DNA from: Brevibacterium casei CIP 102111
GTDB taxonomy: Bacteria; Actinomycetota; Actinomycetes; Actinomycetales; Brevibacteriaceae
Assembly (NCBI RefSeq): GCF_900169275.1
Contig: NZ_FXZC01000006.1
Location: 179,096 to 243,095, forward strand
Direction of reading: 5' to 3'
Length of the DNA: 64,000 nt
The stretch's first letter is position 1; every line of letters starts with the position of its first letter. The position numbers and the translations under genes are program-made. Shown piece after piece: positions 55,773-64,000 of the stretch. The notes beneath the pieces are model-generated. The model saw only the letters and a program-made list of their open reading frames with translations. It was not told the DNA's origin and did no database searches.

Positions 55773-56398
55773 GCAGGAAGATGAAGAGGGGCCTGACCGC
55801 CGCCGAGGCCGCCCAGCTTCCACCTGACCAATGGCCGTCGTGGTATCGCCCCTCGAAGGGCGAAGGACGCGGCTCACCGAAGCACCCGGACTTCTCCGAG
55901 AACAACGTCGTGAGTCTTCAGAGCGGCTACCGCTCACCGAGGGTCTACAGCGCCGTGAGCGCCGCCCTCGTGGCGGGCATCGTCGACGACCGACCGGACT
56001 TGAGGAAGTATCCCGAGGCCCTGGCAGCTTGGGCGGATGCCGAGGCCCGAGCTGCGCTTCTGCGTCGTCACCTGGACGAGATCGGCATCATTGGCGAGGA
56101 CGGACAGCCTCGCACCTCACTGGTGAACATGCTCCGCTGGTTCGAGAAGAGCGCTACCGCTGCCCGTGACCGCCTCGGGCTGGACCCTCGATCTGAGGCA
56201 GAGCTGTCCTTGCTCAGGGCAAAAGCTGTCCGTGAGGGCACTAGCACTGCTGTCGACCTCGACGCGCTCGTCGCGCAGGGCCGGGCGGTGCTCGACGCTG
56301 GCCCCGACCCCGTGATCGCGGCACTCGACCGGGTGAAGGCCGAAGGCACCCGCTCCGACCTCCGGCCCCACACCACTCCCGAGGAGGACGACCGATGA
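55769..56398 (+). CDS. Terminase small subunit-like protein
   Basis: 209 residues. A basic N-terminus (MSRKMKRGLTAAEAAQL) and LRWFEKSATAARDRLGLDPRSEAELS, the helix and RLGLDP..R segment typical of P27-type small terminases, support the call; its position between the zinc-ribbon gene and the large subunit agrees. It overlaps both neighbours by four bases. It would select the packaging start (pac/cos) on the element's DNA, perhaps redirecting a helper's capsids. Confidence 0.72.
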   Translation: MSRKMKRGLTAAEAAQLPPDQWPSWYRPSKGEGRGSPKHPDFSENNVVSLQSGYRSPRVYSAVSAALVAGIVDDRPDLRKYPEALAAWADAEARAALLRRHLDEIGIIGEDGQPRTSLVNMLRWFEKSATAARDRLGLDPRSEAELSLLRAKAVREGTSTAVDLDALVAQGRAVLDAGPDPVIAALDRVKAEGTRSDLRPHTTPEEDDR

Positions 56399-57927
56399 GC
56401 AGGACACCGACCACCGCTACGCCCGCCGCGCTCGACCTCCTCGCCGCTTTGCCTCTGGAGAACGGCGCGAGGTGGGGCGAAATGGCCTACCCGTTTCAAC
56501 TGGCCGACGCTCGGTCCGTGCTCGACCCCGAGGGGCCTCGGCGACATTTCCTCCTACGAGGACGCGGCATGTCCAAGACGACCGACATCGCCGGTATCAC
56601 TTTGTCGCTACTCCTCACCGAGGCCCCAGCTAACTCGACCTCGCTGGTTTACGCCTCGGACGCAGATCAGGCCGAGCTGACGATGGAGGCGTTGAGCGGA
56701 TTCGTCGACCGTGCCGGACTCCGGTCGAGGGTGAGAGTCCTCGGCAGGACGGTCGAGAACACCGCGACAGGTGCCACGCTGACCGTCGAGACTTCCGACG
56801 GGGCCTCAGCATTCGGTAAACGACCATGGCTCCAAATCGTCGACGAGCTGGCAGTCTGGCCGAACACGCCGAACCACCGAACACTGTGGTCGGCCATCAC
56901 CTCGGCGGTTCCGAAGGTGCCAGGGTCGCGGCTCATCATCATCACGACGGCGGGGTCGCCGACTGGCATCGGGGCGAAGAGGTGGCAGAAGGCCCGGATT
57001 TCGCCCGCCTGGCATACCTCGCTCCACCCTGGCCCCTCACCCTGGTGGGCTGAGGAGGACATCGCTGAGGTGAAAGACGACCTCACGCCCTCGGAGTGGC
57101 GGCGGCTGATCCTCTGCGAATGGTCTGAGGCCGACGACGCGCTGACCTCGTCTGCCGACATCGAGGCGGTCATCCGTCCCGGCGACCCGGTGCTCGCTCC
57201 AGACCGGCGTCATGAGTATGTTGCAGCCCTCGACGTAGGTACGCGACGAGACCTCACGGCGCTCGCGGTCGGTCACGCCGAGGAGCGTGCAGCGGGCCGC
57301 GTGTTCATCATCGACAAGGTCATGAGCTGGCGACCCTCGGACAGCGGGGGTCGAGTCGACCTCAGCGAGGTCGAGGCGGCGACCCTCCGCGTCTGTCGTG
57401 AGTATGGCGCGAAGCTGAGGTTCGACAGGATGCAGGCCGAACAGCTCACGACCTCACTGGAGCGGCAGGGCATCCGAACCGAGGAGTTCGTGTTCTCATC
57501 GGCGGGCGCGAATCGTCTCGCCCGGTCGCTGTGGGGCGCGCTCCGCGACCGCTCGCTGAGCCTGCCCGACGATGACGAGACTCGGGACGAGTTTATGAGT
57601 GCTCGCATGGTCGAGACCGGCCCCTCGACAGTGAAGCTCCAGAACCCTCCAGGCACTCACGACGACCTCGTAGTCGCCGTCGGCATGATCGTCGCGGACC
57701 TCTCCCAGCGGCCCGCCGCACTCATGGGCGGGATCAGCATCCCCGGCAAGAGCGCCGTGCCCACCGACGAACACCGACTCCCGATCCCACATCGCTCGGG
57801 AGAAGCTCGGACAGTCTTGACTCCGACCGGAGGGCTACCATCACGGAGCAAGCGGCTGACAAGCGTCCGCAGACGAGCCTTTGCGGCGGTCGGTGGGCCT
57901 CGCCCGTATGGCTACGAAATTGGGTGA
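56395..57927 (+). CDS. Terminase large subunit
   Basis: 510 residues. The ATPase has a Walker A-like RGRGMSKTTDIAG (about 53-65), DQAELTMEAL, Walker B LQIVDELAVWP and the coupling motif IIITTAGSP. The nuclease half shows YVAALDVGTRRDLTA (first Asp of the RuvC-like fold), LRFDRMQAE and HDDLVVAVGMIV (last Asp). It packages and cuts DNA. Downstream one would expect portal and capsid genes, but the next gene runs the other way and is a lipoprotein. Confidence 0.9.
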   Translation: MSRTPTTATPAALDLLAALPLENGARWGEMAYPFQLADARSVLDPEGPRRHFLLRGRGMSKTTDIAGITLSLLLTEAPANSTSLVYASDADQAELTMEALSGFVDRAGLRSRVRVLGRTVENTATGATLTVETSDGASAFGKRPWLQIVDELAVWPNTPNHRTLWSAITSAVPKVPGSRLIIITTAGSPTGIGAKRWQKARISPAWHTSLHPGPSPWWAEEDIAEVKDDLTPSEWRRLILCEWSEADDALTSSADIEAVIRPGDPVLAPDRRHEYVAALDVGTRRDLTALAVGHAEERAAGRVFIIDKVMSWRPSDSGGRVDLSEVEAATLRVCREYGAKLRFDRMQAEQLTTSLERQGIRTEEFVFSSAGANRLARSLWGALRDRSLSLPDDDETRDEFMSARMVETGPSTVKLQNPPGTHDDLVVAVGMIVADLSQRPAALMGGISIPGKSAVPTDEHRLPIPHRSGEARTVLTPTGGLPSRSKRLTSVRRRAFAAVGGPRPYGYEIG

Positions 57928-57943
57928 TGACGGTGGCCAGGGA

Positions 57944-58606
57944 TCAGCTCACCGAAGTGGCCCAGAAGGGCGTAACGACCTCTTCGTTTGCGAACGTGCC
58001 GTAGACATTCTTCACGTCGTTAGACGCGTCCGGGCGGCACATCCCGGCATATGCCGTAGCTGTCTCACCATCGGGCAGCTCGGAAATCGACATAGCTTTA
58101 TCGAGCTTCTTTCCCTGCCAATTGTCGACAACGTTTGGGGACTCAACGCGGACCGGATCGGTGCGCAGGCCGACCCCGTCCTTGTAGTACTCGCCAGAAA
58201 TATCGAGGGTTCTGCTCGGGTTTGTCGTCGAGCCGGTGTGATTGGAGATGGTCAGCTCGAACACGGCGACAGGGTCGCCTGCATCGCAGTCTGAGGCGAC
58301 CCCTCGCTCGCTGAGCTTCGTCTCTCCGAGGTAGTCAATTGCTAGTTTCATCCCGGACGGAAATGTCGCCGTGCTGCCGAAGTCGAATCGACCGGTGCCG
58401 TCATCGGTGTACGAGGTCGCGCCGGTCGGGGCAGCAGGTGCGTCGGCCTCAGTCTGCACGTAATCGCCGTCGGCATCTTGAGTCTCGTTGGCCTGGGGCA
58501 CCGACTCGGCGACCTGCGAATCCGAACTCGGTTCGTCGGTCTCCGATGTGCATGCCGAAAGTGCCAGGAGGCCGAGAACGCTGGCGATAGCTGTCATCCG
58601 CTTCAT
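57944..58606 (-). CDS. Secreted lipoprotein with DUF4352-like domain
   Basis: 220 residues. The signal peptide ends in the lipobox LSAC (Cys19). A Ser/Asp/Glu-rich linker leads to a beta domain (FPSGMKLAIDYLGETK, PVAVFELTISNHTG and SISELPDGETATAYAGMC) like DUF4352/telokin-like immunity or exclusion proteins. Prophage lipoproteins of this type are usually expressed from the lysogen and block related phages or alter the surface. It is grouped with the leftward PASTA gene 12 bases upstream. Confidence 0.7.
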   Translation of the reverse strand: MKRMTAIASVLGLLALSACTSETDEPSSDSQVAESVPQANETQDADGDYVQTEADAPAAPTGATSYTDDGTGRFDFGSTATFPSGMKLAIDYLGETKLSERGVASDCDAGDPVAVFELTISNHTGSTTNPSRTLDISGEYYKDGVGLRTDPVRVESPNVVDNWQGKKLDKAMSISELPDGETATAYAGMCRPDASNDVKNVYGTFANEEVVTPFWATSVS

Positions 58607-58618
58607 GGAGTCTCCGTC

Positions 58619-59461
58619 CTATTTTTCGAGGTCCGGGTTGACCATGCCCGCGTCTTTGAGGTCCCAGATGTCAATCAGTGCGCTATTGTCGAAGTCGATT
58701 TTTTCGACGGTCTCTCGGGTGTATCGAACGCTGAAAAGGTAGGAGTTGTCCTCGTTGCCGTACTTGTCGACGGTCGGACCGCTACCCATCACAACGATGC
58801 TCTTGTAGTCGGGATATTTCTCCTTCGCGGCCTGGAGCGCCGCGATGGTGTCTTGTTTCGCGCCGGTTGCGACCAGCCCGGTAGTGAAATTGTCGTCGAT
58901 TTCGAACTGGACGGTGACCTCGCCCTGGTAGTAGTCGAAGTCGAACTTGTCATCGTCAGTCGACTTCGCCTCGGACTCGGACTCCTTCCCTTTGGAGCCT
59001 TTGTCCTTGGCCTTCTCATCCTTCTCGGCCTTCTTTTCCTCCGCTGACTCCTGATCGTCGTCGATCTTGGACACGGTGAGGGTGACAGCATCGCCCGGCT
59101 CGGCTTCTGCACCGGCTTGAGGGGACGTGCGCTCGACCTTCCAATTGGACTTCCGAATCACCGAACGATCCTCATCGCTCTCGTCGACAAACTCGGCCTT
59201 CAAATCGAGGTCGTAGAGCGCGTCTTTGGCTTCGTCCCCAGCTTTACCGACGAGATCGGGCACCGTTACCGGCTCGGCCTCTTCGGTGGAGCTGGCCTCG
59301 ACAGTTTCAGGCGCGTCCTCAGTCTGGCCGAACAGGCCCGTAGCGGAGAGAACGACCAGCGCAGCCAGCGCCCAGACCCACCACCTCTTATAGAACGGTT
59401 TCGAGGCTCGGCGCTGCCTCGGGCGCTTCTGAGGGGCATCTCCAGTGGGGCGATCAATCAT
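58619..59461 (-). CDS. Membrane-anchored PASTA-domain protein
   Basis: 280 residues. A basic cytosolic head, one membrane helix (about 29-47), then a PASTA domain (TVPDLVGKAGDEAKDALYDL, later TSPQAGAEAEPGDAVTLTV), a Lys/Glu-rich spacer and a C-terminal domain with YKSIVVMGSGPTVDKYG. PASTA modules bind peptidoglycan; in PknB-type kinases they sense muropeptides. There is no kinase here. It could act on the host wall or on superinfecting phage entry. Start 59461 has GGAG eight bases upstream. Confidence 0.78.
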   Translation of the reverse strand: MIDRPTGDAPQKRPRQRRASKPFYKRWWVWALAALVVLSATGLFGQTEDAPETVEASSTEEAEPVTVPDLVGKAGDEAKDALYDLDLKAEFVDESDEDRSVIRKSNWKVERTSPQAGAEAEPGDAVTLTVSKIDDDQESAEEKKAEKDEKAKDKGSKGKESESEAKSTDDDKFDFDYYQGEVTVQFEIDDNFTTGLVATGAKQDTIAALQAAKEKYPDYKSIVVMGSGPTVDKYGNEDNSYLFSVRYTRETVEKIDFDNSALIDIWDLKDAGMVNPDLEK

Positions 59462-59478
59462 TCGGGCTCCATCGCTTC

Positions 59479-59550
59479 TGTAGTCCACTACATCTATACC
59501 ACCATTGTGCTACTTATAAGTCTGTAGACCAAAAAGTAGCACCGGTAGAC
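59479..59550. promoter_or_regulatory. C-box-like operators between the PASTA and XRE genes
   Basis: TGTAGT-CC-ACTACA (59479-59492) and ACTTATAAGT (59512-59521) are perfect dyads, and GTAGAC is repeated at 59524 and 59545. Such paired dyads in front of a short XRE gene are the usual operators of restriction-modification controller proteins. Confidence 0.6.
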
Positions 59551-59560
59551 GCTTGGTCGA

Positions 59561-59800
59561 GTGGAAGGTGAGTTGCAGCGCGTCGTGGGAGAAAACCTCC
59601 GGCGGCACCGGTTACGGCTCGGGCTGAGTCAAGAGGCATTTGCCGAGCGCCTCGGAGTGCATCGCACCTACATGGGTGGAGTTGAACGCGGCGAGCGAAA
59701 CCTTACGCTCAAGACCGTTGAGAAGTTGGCGGAGTCTATCGAGGTCGCGCCCCTGGTCCTATTGACTCCACCGGAGGGCTTCACTGGAGCTGCTAGTTGA
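59561..59800 (+). CDS. XRE-family controller (C-protein type)
   Basis: 79 residues, almost all helix-turn-helix: VGENLRRHRLRLGLSQEAFAERLG, then VHRTYMGGVERGERNLTLKT, and the KLAESIEVAP helix. This is the size and layout of C proteins that set the timing of restriction-modification genes. The GTG start follows a dyad-rich region; the methyltransferase-nuclease gene starts 80 bases after its stop. Confidence 0.82.
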   Translation: MEGELQRVVGENLRRHRLRLGLSQEAFAERLGVHRTYMGGVERGERNLTLKTVEKLAESIEVAPLVLLTPPEGFTGAAS

Positions 59801-59874
59801 TGCTTCCATAGCTGCATCGACATTGCGGCCAAAGACGCAATGGCACGTTCTCGCTCTGTGATCGACTAGCCTAA

Positions 59875-61395
<1,521 letters not shown>

Positions 61396-61469
61396 GTACT
61401 AGCACTAGGGCAGGTCGATCCGTGAGTTCCAGCAGGGCAATTGCTGGCTGTAGGGAGTAGCTTAAGAAC

Positions 61470-62159
61470 GTGGATCTCGCATTGCTTCTCTCGAATTTCG
61501 TCGCACCTATCGTCGTAGGGGTGGGCCTCGGTTGGATTTCGAATCGCTGGTCCAGTAGTCACGGATGGCTCCGTGCGGAGGTGCAAAGCCGCAGTAGCTA
61601 CTACGCCGACGTGCTTGTGGCTGGTCAGGAGCTACGCGAAACTTTGCCGCAAATGTATGAACATGCCGAACAGTTGAGGTCTGAGGAGTTTCGTGAGGAT
61701 GAATGCGAGTCAGACCCCGCGTACCTGCATGATCGGGAGCGGGTTGAGGCGTTGGCCGAAAGCGTTGTGGCGAGCTGGCGTAGGCAAGTGGCGAAAGCGC
61801 CACTGTACGCTGCTGCGGTGGTGGCTACGCCCATCCAAGCGAGTGGTGACGCGCTAGAGCGAGCGCTGGATGCATTTCACGAAGTCGATCCGTTGCCTAT
61901 GCTCAACCTCCGTTGTGAAATTTTGCATGAATGGACAACAGCCGTTGAGGGCAGCATCGAGCGGGACATGGTGGATATGCGCTTAAGTGCAGTTCGAGGA
62001 CTACCGTGGCGGCAGAGGCGTGCGGAAAGGAGTCATCTTAAAGAGATGTCGAAGGTCCTTGAGGTGCGCATCCACGGGACCGTTAGGGATATTTCGGCGC
62101 TCGCCGAAGAGATCGAGCGCGCTGAACAAGCGGACGAGGCGGATTGCGACGAGGGCTAA
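61470..62159 (+). CDS. Unknown protein with N-terminal membrane anchor
   Basis: 229 residues. One hydrophobic segment (NFVAPIVVGVGLGWISN, about 9-25) is followed by a largely helical cytosolic part rich in Glu and Arg (ELRETLPQMYEHAEQLRSEE and SHLKEMSKVLEVRIHGTVRD). A GTG start. As last gene before attR and next to the modification enzyme, it may be a defence effector or a simple cargo protein. No family recognised. Confidence 0.5.
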   Translation: MDLALLLSNFVAPIVVGVGLGWISNRWSSSHGWLRAEVQSRSSYYADVLVAGQELRETLPQMYEHAEQLRSEEFREDECESDPAYLHDRERVEALAESVVASWRRQVAKAPLYAAAVVATPIQASGDALERALDAFHEVDPLPMLNLRCEILHEWTTAVEGSIERDMVDMRLSAVRGLPWRQRRAERSHLKEMSKVLEVRIHGTVRDISALAEEIERAEQADEADCDEG

Positions 62160-62271
62160 AGAGCGCCAAGATTCGTCGGGCCAGTCTGACATGAGGACCA
62201 GCGCTCCGTTCCCCGCGCGTGCGCGCGCTGACGGAGTCGTGGCTCGACACGAGAAACAAGTCAGGGCAATG

Positions 62272-62299
62272 TATGTCAAAAGCTTGGTTTTGAGAGGTC
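62272..62299. other. attR of the integrated element
   Basis: The core TGAGAGGTC (62291-62299) repeats that of attL. The left half-site arms are TATGTCAA (62272-62279) and GGTTTTGA (62286-62293); they are inverse to the arms in attL, so attP is a dyad. Right of the core is tadA sequence (GACGCGG). Confidence 0.85.
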
Positions 62300-62680
62300 G
62301 ACGCGGCGGCCGGAGCTGCGGAGCATCCGTTCGATGAGGTCGTCGAGTTCACCGGGGCTGAGCTTCGTCGTCGTCAGCTGGTGAGCTCCGTCGATGGCGA
62401 TGAAGACCTCGCTGGGGGAGTTGATCCAAATCTCCTCGACGCGCGGATCTTCGAAATAGTCCTGTAGAGCTCCGAACCCCGAAAGCTGGTGGTCGATGAA
62501 GCGGAACGTCGCCTCACGGTCTTCGAGAGGCGGAAGATTCGCCGTCAGACTGCGTTCGTCGTATTCGGAGATGACGGTGCGGATGACTTCTCGCGAACGC
62601 TGCACATCGACTCGCGGATCCACGTCGAGGTCTCTGATCCTCTTGTGGACCTCGCTCGTGATGACCTCGGTGGCTTCCAC
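62291..62680 (-). pseudogene. tadA: 5' part of tadA/cpaF, cut off by the integrated element
   Basis: About 130 residues of the N-terminal domain of a TadA/CpaF secretion ATPase: FRFIDHQLSGFGALQDYFED, VEEIWINSPSEVFIAIDG and the end LIERMLRSSGRRVDLS at the core. The frame then meets a stop 15 bases into the element (62276). The GTG start has AGGGG seven bases upstream. It continues at 48247-49089 in the intact arrangement. Confidence 0.92.
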
Positions 62681-63031
62681 AGTGAACCCCTGGTGAGTGT
62701 CGGCGAGTCCGCTGCCCGGCAGCGGAAGTGGTTGTCAATGTAATCGTGAAATTCCCATTTATCCAGACTTTCTTTCAATCTGTGGATAACTTCCGGTGAC
62801 GTTAGGCAAATGCCATACGTGTAGTTACCGCGATGGAGAACGCGAATTCTGAGATCACCTTGTCACCGTCGACGTGGAATCCGTCGCCGTTGCCAGGGGG
62901 AAAACCGAGGCACCGCACCAGAGTTCCGGACTGTGTTGGGTGTGATTCGAGATCCCTGCGGTTCCCTTGTCGCATCGCAGCGTCTGCGTCGGGGGTTTCG
63001 CTCGTCAGTTGCTTCGGGAAGATGTGCTGTC
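62681..63031. other. Gap between HNH fragment and tadA
   Basis: No supported gene. It contains TTGACA (minus strand, near 62735) followed by a hairpin CCGCTGC-CCG-GCAGCGG (62709-62725) ahead of the tadA start, a possible promoter/leader of the tad operon. Frames open here look like shadows (Arg/Pro/Ser-rich, no ribosome sites). Confidence 0.4.
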
Positions 63032-63873
63032 TCAGAACGGTGGCGGGTCGGTGATGGGGTCGTGGTCCCAGTTGATCACCGGTGCAGGCCGGCGGGTGAA
63101 GCTGGTGTCGTACTCCGTGACGGGCCCTCGAGCGGCAGGGCCGCGACCGGGTTTCGCGGTCGTCGGTGTCGGATGCACGGTCGTCGGGTTGGGAGACGGC
63201 GGCGTGGTGTCGAGGTTCGGTGCCCTGCGGTGTCCCGAGGTCGAGGATTCGTCGGCCGGGCCGGCCCAAGGATCGTCTACACGACTGCCAGTGTGGGTGC
63301 TCCAGGATTTCTCGGCACGACTGCCAGTGTCGGTGCTAGGGGTCGGGGGATTGTCGTTCCAGGGTGCGTTGCCATCGGTCAGGGAATCGGCGGACCAGCT
63401 CCAGGGATCACCTGGCGTGTTCTGCGGTGACCGAGTTGCCTGAATGGGTGCAATCGCTGAGACGGGCGTTCGGTCGGCAGTCGACGTTGCCTGGCCACTC
63501 GACTCAGACTGGACTGTGGGCGTCCTTTGACTCGTCGACACGTTCTGACTCGTCGACACGTTCGGAACTGCCGGTGTGCGGCGGGGTTTCGGTTTCCGCC
63601 CACCCGTATTCCGCCGTCGGGCTGGTTGGCATTTGGTCTCGGTGGCTGCCCGCAGTCGTTTCGCACGCTGGGCGATCGCGTGCTTGCGCTGTTGGGCCAG
63701 GGACCGGTGTCCGGTGATCGGTTCGACCGGCCCCAACGGGTGATGCCCGATAGGGGGATCCGTCTCACACAGACTCCTCCCCGTACACCACACCAGCGAC
63801 GACGACCGTTGTGAGGACCAGCCGCGCTCAGTGTCAGCGGTAGCGAACGGGTCACTCGTTCCTGGTGGCAGGG
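63032..63873 (-). pseudogene. C-terminal part of a DUF222/HNH-type endonuclease gene, cut by IS insertion
   Basis: The frame is open from the IS edge. It begins with a Trp-rich WSSQRSSSLVWCTGRSLCE segment then TDPPIGHHPLGPVEPITG, resembling the end of the HNH domain in actinobacterial DUF222 proteins, and continues as a long Thr/Pro/Ser-rich tail ending DHDPITDPPPF. The N-terminal DUF222 and HNH residues are missing, replaced by the IS end at 63874. The identification is by pattern only. Confidence 0.5.
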
Positions 63874-64000
63874 TGTCAAGCCCCGGGTTTCGTAGAGGCT
63901 CCTATTCTTGGTTTCCTAAGCAGCCGCGGGTTCTGTCCCGGACTGGTTGATCCATTCGGAATGGACCTCGACGGGCGGTCGGTAGTTAATCGCTGAATGC
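63874..64000 (-). mobile_element. IS3-family element, right end, with transposase C-terminus
   Basis: The end sequence TGTCAAGCCCCGGGTTTCGT starts at 63874 and is a plausible terminal inverted repeat. Minus-strand frame 63999-63917 reads HSAINYRPPVEVHSEWINQS and stops, the last residues of an IS3-type integrase-core transposase (cf. the usual YxHSALxYxTP ending). The rest lies beyond the window. Confidence 0.8.

Noticed and set aside
62802..63269. 155-codon minus-strand ORF upstream of tadA
   Set aside because: Overlaps the HNH-tail frame, is Arg/Pro/His-rich and has no ribosome site; considered a shadow.

Overview
The window is high-GC actinobacterial DNA. The nucleoside-salvage operon, the Tad pilus genes and the DUF222/HNH tail would suit Brevibacterium or a relative, but the genus is an inference. 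It falls into three parts: a horizontally acquired island (1 to about 27390), chromosomal backbone (27391-49089 and 62291-63873), and a 13.2 kb integrated phage-like element (49090-62290) inside the backbone. A truncated IS3-type element closes the right edge.

Island, left part (1-12830): a DsrE-like protein, a BlaI/M56 signalling pair with two tandem dyad operators at 2330-2361, and a divergent envelope thiol-redox/lipoprotein set (DsbA, CcdA, lipoprotein, Lnt). Next is a cst-like sulfide-detoxification operon (CstB-like persulfide dioxygenase-rhodanese, rhodanese-membrane protein, TauE exporter, thioredoxin, Cys-rich miniprotein) behind two CsoR/CstR-type operators (7021-7068). A C5-cytosine methyltransferase gene follows; it contains a second gene nested in another frame. 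Then comes a MarR regulator.

Island, right part (13032-27390): the most novel locus is an eight-gene leftward operon (20020 to 14049) plus a convergent gene at 13032. It encodes a small unknown protein, a thymidylate-synthase-like protein, an AcpS-type phosphopantetheinyl transferase, an XRE repressor, an ImmA/IrrE metallopeptidase carrying a split chagasin-like domain, a papain-like protease, a MazG-type pyrophosphatase, a dTMP-kinase-like enzyme and a protein of the DNA-base-hypermodification (5-hmdU DNA kinase helical) family. I infer a thymidine-derived nucleotide or DNA modification system under proteolytic control. It is followed by a MobF relaxase, a dprA broken by an amber codon, a small membrane protein and an intact ABC-F gene. 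The island ends inside a chromosomal ABC-F gene that it cuts, and carries a complete homologue beside the break.

Backbone: a nucleoside ABC importer (BMP lipoprotein, ATPase, two permeases) runs with cytidine deaminase, thymidine phosphorylase and deoxyribose-phosphate aldolase. A phosphohexomutase-family enzyme and a purine nucleoside phosphorylase run the other way. An acetyltransferase-like gene, an FtsK/EccC-like ATPase and a Tad pilus operon follow. A 17-G and a 35-G homopolymer lie between the pilin gene and tadC.

The integrated element sits inside tadA and is bounded by 9-bp direct repeats (49081, 62291); the deduced attP is a strong inverted repeat. It carries a large serine integrase, an excisionase-like protein, a RepA/RecA-like helicase followed by 14 GACACC/GGTGTC hexamers in 223 bp, a WhiB protein and both terminase subunits, but no recognisable portal, capsid or tail gene. 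It therefore looks like a phage satellite or reduced prophage. Its cargo includes a lipoprotein, a PASTA-domain membrane protein and a methyltransferase-Mrr fusion with an XRE controller.
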